In this document: positions 59,137 through 64,000 of the stretch, piece by piece
How positions within the stretch are numbered: position 1 is the stretch's first letter
Layout: every line of letters begins with the position of its first letter
NCBI GenBank assembly: GCA_029776255.1
Contig: JAKOTN010000097.1
Coordinates: 1 to 64,000, forward strand
Direction: 5' to 3'
Length of the DNA: 64,000 bases
Origin: Pseudomonadota bacterium
Lineage (GTDB): Bacteria; Pseudomonadota; Gammaproteobacteria; Burkholderiales; Rhodocyclaceae
Translations under genes and position numbers: made by a program
The notes under the pieces: generated by a model
Database searches by the model: none
Seen by the model: only the letters and a program-made list of their open reading frames with translations
What the model was told of the DNA's origin: nothing

Positions 59137-61512
59137 TCAGACGCGAAGCTGCGCCGCGAATGTCTCTTGCAGGTACGTCACCAGCGTTTGCATGGCGCTA
59201 TTGACGTCGGCTTCGAGCAACGTTTTTTGAGTATCTTGCATCACTATACGGAAGGCAAGGCTTTTCTTGCCCGCTTCGACGCCGCGTCCGGCATAAACGT
59301 CGAAGAGGCTAATTTCACGGACAATTGCTGGTTTGTTGCTGGTTAGGCCGGAGACAAGTGTCTGCAATTCCAGTTCTTGGCTGACCATGATCGCCAGGTC
59401 TCGGGTAACGGATGGCTGTCGCGATATTTCTCTGTATTGCGGCACGAAAGCGTTTAATACCGCGGAAAGATCAAGCTCAAAAAGCACCGCTGGTAACGGC
59501 AGTTCGTATTTTTGCAACCATTTTGGATGCAATTCGCCAATAAAACCAATGACCTGGCTGTTTATCGACACCGTTGCGCTGCGGCCGGGGTGTAAGGCCG
59601 GGTGAGCGGCCTTTTCGAAGGTGGCCGATAACGGGGCTAACAGACGTTCAAGGTCGCTCTTGACATCAAAAAAATCGACATTACGCGTCTGGATGGCCCA
59701 CTGTTCGGGAAGGGCCGAACCGTAAGCCAAGGCTGCCAGTTTCCACGGTTGGTGAAAACCCTCCACCGGCGAACCTTTCGGATCGCGACGAAAACAGCGA
59801 CCCGTCTCAAAAACGCGCAAGCGTGTCTGACGACGCTTTAAATTTGTCGCCACGTTGGCGACGAGTCCGCCGATCAGGGTGGATCGCATGACGCTTAACT
59901 GGCTGGCGATCGGATTGACCAGACGGATTGGTTGGCGGTTGCCAGCGAAATCGCTTTCCCAGTTGTCTTCGACGAACGCAAAGTTGATGACTTCCTGATA
60001 GCCACTGTCGGCGAGAATTTGCCGCACTCGTTGCAAGGGCCGTGCCGTTTCCGTTTGCGGCAGCATGGCCAGTGTCGCTTGCGGTACCGAGGAGGGAATG
60101 TTTTGATAACCATGCAGGCGCGCAATTTCCTCAATCAAATCCTCTTCGATCTCGAGGTCGAATCGATAAGTTGGTGGGCTGATAAGAAAATCGCCGCCAT
60201 CGCGGCTGAATGGCAGACCGAGACGAGAAAAAAAATCGCCAATTCGCTCGTTGGTGAGAGGTATGCCGAGAATTTTGGCCGCGCGCGCCGGGCGCAGGCG
60301 AACGGTCGGTCGTGCCGGGAGTGTCGCCAACGCCTCGCAAAGCGGACCGGCCTGCCCACCACAAATATGAAGGACGAGGCCCGTCGCGCGCTCAAGGGCG
60401 CGTCGAGTGCCGCCAAAATCGACACCGCGCTCGAAACGGTGCGACGCATCCGATCCGAAGCCGTAGCGACGCGCGCGACCGGCGATTGCCGTTGGCGTGA
60501 AAAAAGCGGATTCGAGAAATACCTCGGAGGTGTCCAGAGTAATGCCGCTTTCCTCGCCTCCCATTATGCCGGCCATCGCCACCGGGCCGTGATCGTCGGC
60601 GATCAGCAGCACATCGCCTTGCATTTCAAACGTTTGCTCGTTGAGCAGCATGATTTTTTCGGCTGGACGCGCCATGCGGGCATGGATCGCACCGTTTAGT
60701 CGCGTGTTGTCGAAGGCGTGCAGCGGCTGACCAAGTTCGAGCATGACATAGTTGGTGATGTCGACCAGGGCGGAGATCGGCCGCAGGCCACTACGCTCCA
60801 GACGACGGCGCATCCAGACAGGTGTTTCGGCGCGCGCGTTCACGCCGGCAATGACCCGGCCACAATATCGCGGGCACGCTTGTGGCGCATCGAGAACAAT
60901 CGCTCGTTGTGCTTGAATGGTCGGCTCGATAGTTTTAACGTCGATATAGCGGGCCGGCGTATCGGTCAAGGCGGAGACTTCGCGGGCGACACCCTCAAGT
61001 GATAGGCAGTCGGCCCGGTTCGGGGTTAGTTTGAGCGTCAGCAATCGATCGTCAAGGTCAAGATGACGACGGATGTCCTCGCCTACCGGCGCATCCGCGG
61101 CGAGAACGAGGAGGCCGTCGGCATCGGCCGCTAGCCCCAGTTCTTTAGCGGAACACAGCATGCCGGACGAAGTGACGCCGCGAACCTTGGCCACTTTGAT
61201 GGTGAATCCCCCCGGCAGTACGGCACCGGGTAGTGCGCAGGGGACTTTGACGCCAATGGCGGCGTTGGGCGCACCGCAAACGATTTGCGCCAACTCGCCA
61301 GAACCGGTGTCGACGCGGCAAACGTTGAGGCGGTCCGCGTCGGGGTGCTTTTCAAGTTCTACGATCCGTGCGACAACGACCTGTCCAAATGATGGGGCAA
61401 CGGTCTCCTCGGTCTCCACTTCGAGGCCAGCCATGGTCAATAAATGGGTGAACTCGGCACCCGCGCATACGGGATCGACGAAGCTGCGAAGCCAGGATTC
61501 AGAGAATTTCAT
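59137..61512 (-). CDS. pheT: Phenylalanyl-tRNA synthetase beta subunit
   Basis: [14 protein letters not shown] start, tRNA-binding domain, [18 protein letters not shown]; full length. Confidence 0.96.
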   Translation of the reverse strand: MKFSESWLRSFVDPVCAGAEFTHLLTMAGLEVETEETVAPSFGQVVVARIVELEKHPDADRLNVCRVDTGSGELAQIVCGAPNAAIGVKVPCALPGAVLPGGFTIKVAKVRGVTSSGMLCSAKELGLAADADGLLVLAADAPVGEDIRRHLDLDDRLLTLKLTPNRADCLSLEGVAREVSALTDTPARYIDVKTIEPTIQAQRAIVLDAPQACPRYCGRVIAGVNARAETPVWMRRRLERSGLRPISALVDITNYVMLELGQPLHAFDNTRLNGAIHARMARPAEKIMLLNEQTFEMQGDVLLIADDHGPVAMAGIMGGEESGITLDTSEVFLESAFFTPTAIAGRARRYGFGSDASHRFERGVDFGGTRRALERATGLVLHICGGQAGPLCEALATLPARPTVRLRPARAAKILGIPLTNERIGDFFSRLGLPFSRDGGDFLISPPTYRFDLEIEEDLIEEIARLHGYQNIPSSVPQATLAMLPQTETARPLQRVRQILADSGYQEVINFAFVEDNWESDFAGNRQPIRLVNPIASQLSVMRSTLIGGLVANVATNLKRRQTRLRVFETGRCFRRDPKGSPVEGFHQPWKLAALAYGSALPEQWAIQTRNVDFFDVKSDLERLLAPLSATFEKAAHPALHPGRSATVSINSQVIGFIGELHPKWLQKYELPLPAVLFELDLSAVLNAFVPQYREISRQPSVTRDLAIMVSQELELQTLVSGLTSNKPAIVREISLFDVYAGRGVEAGKKSLAFRIVMQDTQKTLLEADVNSAMQTLVTYLQETFAAQLRV

Positions 61513-61539
61513 GACTGCTCAATGTTTTGGAGTGGGCTT

Positions 61540-62589
<1,050 letters not shown>

Positions 62590-62594
62590 TCACC

Positions 62595-62621
62595 GAAAAA
62601 AAGGAGGCGCTCGCCTCCTTT
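62595..62621 (-). terminator. Terminator/attenuator hairpin between rplT and pheS
   Basis: Minus strand AAAGGAGGC-GAGC-GCCTCCTTT followed by TTTT, inside a 52-nt intergenic gap. Confidence 0.85.
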
Positions 62622-62638
62622 CTTGATACGCGCCGAGA

Positions 62639-62998
62639 TCAGGCTTCCAGTTTGGCCTTGGCTTGCCCTGCTAGAGCTGCGAAGGCGGGTTTGTCGAAAA
62701 CGGCCAGATCGGCCAGCACCTTACGGTCTATTTCGATCTGCGCTTTCTTCAAACCGTTCATGAACGTGCTGTATTTCATGCCGAGTTCACGGGCAGCCGC
62801 ATTGATTCGGGCGATCCAGAGACTACGGAACTGTCGTTTTCTTTGACGCCTGTCGCGATAGGCATATTGCCCGGCTTTCATTACGGCCTGTTTGGCAACG
62901 CGGTAAACGTTGTTGCGGCGACCGCGGTAGCCCTTGGCCAGGGCGAGAATTTTTTTGTGGCGCGCGTGTGCGGTTACTCCACGTTTTACTCGGGGCAT
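62639..62998 (-). CDS. rplT: 50S ribosomal protein L20
   Basis: [39 protein letters not shown]. Confidence 0.97.
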   Translation of the reverse strand: MPRVKRGVTAHARHKKILALAKGYRGRRNNVYRVAKQAVMKAGQYAYRDRRQRKRQFRSLWIARINAAARELGMKYSTFMNGLKKAQIEIDRKVLADLAVFDKPAFAALAGQAKAKLEA

Positions 62999-63009
62999 CT
63001 TCTATCTCC

Positions 63010-63207
63010 TCAGGCGTAGGGCAACATCGAACGAACCATGGCCTTGTCGGCGTCATGCACAGCGGTCATGCCGCGCAATTGACGCTTGGTTTTGGTGTCC
63101 TTCTTGGTCAGGATGTGTCGCTTGAACGCGTGCGAGCGCTTGATGCGGCCGCTGGGGCTGATCTTGAAGCGTTTTTTCGCTCCAGTCTTGGTCTTCATTT
63201 TGGGCAT
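63010..63207 (-). CDS. rpmI: 50S ribosomal protein L35
   Basis: [36 protein letters not shown]. Confidence 0.97.
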   Translation of the reverse strand: MPKMKTKTGAKKRFKISPSGRIKRSHAFKRHILTKKDTKTKRQLRGMTAVHDADKAMVRSMLPYA

Positions 63208-63320
63208 TGAATGCTCCTGTTTTAGCATGTTGCCAGGTGTCTCCCGACGGGAGTTCTTCAAACCCGACATCACTTGTCTTTTCCACTTACAACAAACAAC
63301 CGGGGAAATGTAATTTCCGA

Positions 63321-63842
63321 CTACTTTTTCTTGCTTGGCGTTAGCACCATCACCATTTGCCGGCCTTCCATTTTCGGCATCTGCTCGACAACGGCCAACT
63401 CCTGTAAGTCACTCCTTATCCGCTCGATCTGGCGCATACCGATGTCTTGATGGGCCATTTCCCGACCGCGAAATCGCAAAGTCACTTTAACTTTGTCGTC
63501 TTCTTCGAGAAAGCGCGTCATATTACGCAACTTAATCTGATAGTCGTTTTCATCGGTACCGGGACGTAGCTTGACTTCCTTGACCTGCACTTGTTTTTGT
63601 TTGAGTTTTTGTTCGTGCTGTCTTTTTTGTTCCTGGTACTTGAATTTCCCAAAGTCGACGATTCGACAGACCGGGGGCTGCGCCATTGGGGCGATTTCAA
63701 CTAAATCGACTCCCGCTTCCTCTGCCAGCGCCAACGCGGCCCTGACGTTCATGACACCCAACTGTTCGCCGTCCAAACCGACCAAACGGACTTCCGGTGC
63801 GTTTATCTCTTCGTTAACGCGTTGCGCCTTTTGCAGTGCGAT
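63321..63842 (-). CDS. infC: Translation initiation factor IF-3 (AUC start)
   Basis: Frame extends upstream of the called ORF to [32 protein letters not shown]..., with AAGGAG upstream. Confidence 0.9.
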   Translation of the reverse strand: MALQKAQRVNEEINAPEVRLVGLDGEQLGVMNVRAALALAEEAGVDLVEIAPMAQPPVCRIVDFGKFKYQEQKRQHEQKLKQKQVQVKEVKLRPGTDENDYQIKLRNMTRFLEEDDKVKVTLRFRGREMAHQDIGMRQIERIRSDLQELAVVEQMPKMEGRQMVMVLTPSKKK

Positions 63843-63869
63843 GGCTCCGCTCCTTGTTCCAACAGATAA

Positions 63870-64000
63870 TCAAGCCGTGCCGCCTCGCGCCTCGATTTCA
63901 TCAAGCAGTCGTTTGGTTAATGCCGTGACCGACATCTGCCCCAAATCTCCCCCGCCACGCGTGCGCACGGTCACCAAGTTTGCCGCCATTTCCTTGTCGC
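63870..64000 (-). CDS. thrS: Threonyl-tRNA synthetase, C-terminal fragment (runs off the window)
   Basis: Reverse strand encodes DKEMAANLVTVRTRGGGDLGQMSVTALTKRLLDEIEARGGTA*, followed by infC. Confidence 0.85.
   Translation of the reverse strand, partial: DKEMAANLVTVRTRGGGDLGQMSVTALTKRLLDEIEARGGTA

Overview
The window is about 64 kb of a GC-rich proteobacterial chromosome, probably betaproteobacterial and perhaps Rhodocyclales-like (inferred from gene content only). Most of it is dense core genome. From left to right it contains: nrdJ; a MaoC-phosphotransacylase fusion; a complete hoxFUYH-W bidirectional [NiFe]-hydrogenase cluster; tRNA-Glu and tRNA-Ala; pbpC with an alpha-2-macroglobulin gene; apaH, galE and an H-NS gene; mutY; ubiX; torF-glnK-amtB; ubiK and comM; speD; trpB2; coaE and zapD; a SatP transporter with an orphan Cache protein; a transglutaminase with a circularly permuted ATP-grasp/alpha-E protein; an ankyrin protein; an rtcB2-prfH RNA-repair and ribosome-rescue pair; degS; tatABC; a his cluster; tRNA-Pro; and the merR-ihfA-pheTS-rplT-rpmI-infC-thrS block. 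The leads I rate highest are: (1) the rtcB2-prfH module, preceded by a 13-codon ORF and a terminator-like hairpin that could be an attenuator, in an atypically spaced region; (2) a sigma-54 promoter plus a palindromic NtrC-like site upstream of torF-glnK-amtB; (3) tandem NrdR-box-like elements 31 bp apart upstream of nrdJ; (4) strong unexplained stem-loops and palindromes around the H-NS gene; (5) a cluster of hairpins with GAAA-containing loops at the window start; (6) an AUC start codon for infC. All calls come from reading the sequence and the supplied ORF translations. No database searches or folding calculations were run.
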